Positions 6,584 to 6,976 of a DNA stretch of 6,976 bases are shown here, piece after piece. The DNA comes from an uncultured Lachnospiraceae bacterium. Lineage in GTDB: Bacteria > Bacillota_A > Clostridia > Lachnospirales > Lachnospiraceae. The notes beneath the pieces are model-generated. The model was given only the letters and a program-made list of their open reading frames with translations. It did no database searches and was not told where the DNA came from. A program made the translations under genes and the position numbers. The DNA lies in assembly GCA_949957035.1 (NCBI GenBank), contig CATLIP010000131.1, positions 1 to 6,976 on the forward strand. Reading direction: 5' to 3'. How positions within the stretch are numbered: position 1 is the first letter of the stretch; each line of letters starts with the position of its first letter.

Positions 6584-6976
6584 ATGAAGGAATTAACAGT
6601 TAAGGAATTGTACACATTGGATGAGACGATTGCAAAGGATATCTTCGAGGGTGTGACTTATCCATGGGAAGTTCTTCCTAAAATCAGCGAATTCATCCTC
6701 CGGCTTGGAGAGACGCTTTCTGAGGAGGAGTATGAAAAGGTCGGTGAGGATGTGTGGATCGCAAAGTCAGCGAAGGTGTTTGAGTCCGCATATATTCATG
6801 GACCTGCCATTATCGGAAAGAACGCGGAAGTCAGGCATTGTGCCTTCATCCGGGGCAATGCAATCGTCGGCGAGGGCGCCGTGGTGGGCAATTCTACGGA
6901 GCTTAAAAATGTAATTCTGTTCAACAAGGTTCAGGTGCCTCACTATAATTATGTGGGCGATTCTGTTCTTGGCTAT
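6584..6976 (+). CDS. GlmU-like left-handed beta-helix acyltransferase domain protein, 3'-truncated by the window edge
   Basis: The first 131 codons are open to the edge. Start ATG with AAAGGAAG at 6567-6574 about 9-11 bases upstream; the gap after topB is 26 bases, so co-transcription is likely. Residues 1-56 look helical and lack the GxGTRM nucleotide-binding motif of sugar nucleotidyltransferases. From residue 59 there is an unbroken hexapeptide series with an aliphatic or aromatic residue every sixth position (I59, V65, I71, I77, V83, I89, V95, V101, L107, F113), the mark of a left-handed beta-helix. Residues 87-126 align without gaps, from memory, to the acetyltransferase half of E. coli GlmU: R90, K108, H120 and Y123 fall on R333, K351, H363 and Y366, the sugar-binding and catalytic residues. 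Such proteins are often labelled UDP-N-acetylglucosamine pyrophosphorylase, but that domain is absent here. An N-acetyltransferase acting on a sugar phosphate is a reasonable inference; the substrate is unknown. Confidence 0.85.
   Translation, partial: MKELTVKELYTLDETIAKDIFEGVTYPWEVLPKISEFILRLGETLSEEEYEKVGEDVWIAKSAKVFESAYIHGPAIIGKNAEVRHCAFIRGNAIVGEGAVVGNSTELKNVILFNKVQVPHYNYVGDSVLGY

Overview
The window reads as ordinary chromosomal DNA from a low-to-mid GC Firmicute. The closest feel is a gut clostridium of the Lachnospiraceae type. This is inferred from protein flavour (an archaeal/fungal-subclass Asd, a Bacillus-like TopB with a TDxGREGE Toprim motif), purine-rich ribosome binding sites and dense same-strand packing. 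I could not run a search to confirm it. All five genes lie on the + strand. I see no tRNA, rRNA, CRISPR array, insertion sequence or phage gene, and no gap between genes longer than about 130 bases.

Layout: (1) 2-1048, the 3' three-quarters of argH (argininosuccinate lyase), cut by the left window edge. (2) 1131-2216, asd (aspartate-semialdehyde dehydrogenase), ending in a clear intrinsic terminator at 2234-2271. (3) A new transcription unit starts in the 2272-2348 gap, with an extended -10 element and a short palindrome just upstream of it. It carries ppk (polyphosphate kinase 1, 2349-4472), topB (type IA topoisomerase III, 4488-6557) and the start of a left-handed beta-helix acyltransferase-like gene (6584 to the right edge). 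These three genes are separated by only 15 and 26 bases with no terminator between them.

Functionally, argH and asd belong to amino-acid synthesis (arginine; lysine/threonine/methionine). The downstream unit joins polyphosphate synthesis, DNA topology and a GlmU-like hexapeptide protein. No single pathway obviously links those three, so shared transcription is the only link the sequence supports.

I did not find a convincing new biological system. The items most worth a second look are: the right-edge gene, which resembles only the acetyltransferase half of GlmU and keeps its key active-site residues in register; a His-to-Gln change at a position known to be essential in E. coli polyphosphate kinase; and a TopB with no C-terminal zinc fingers and altered core motifs.
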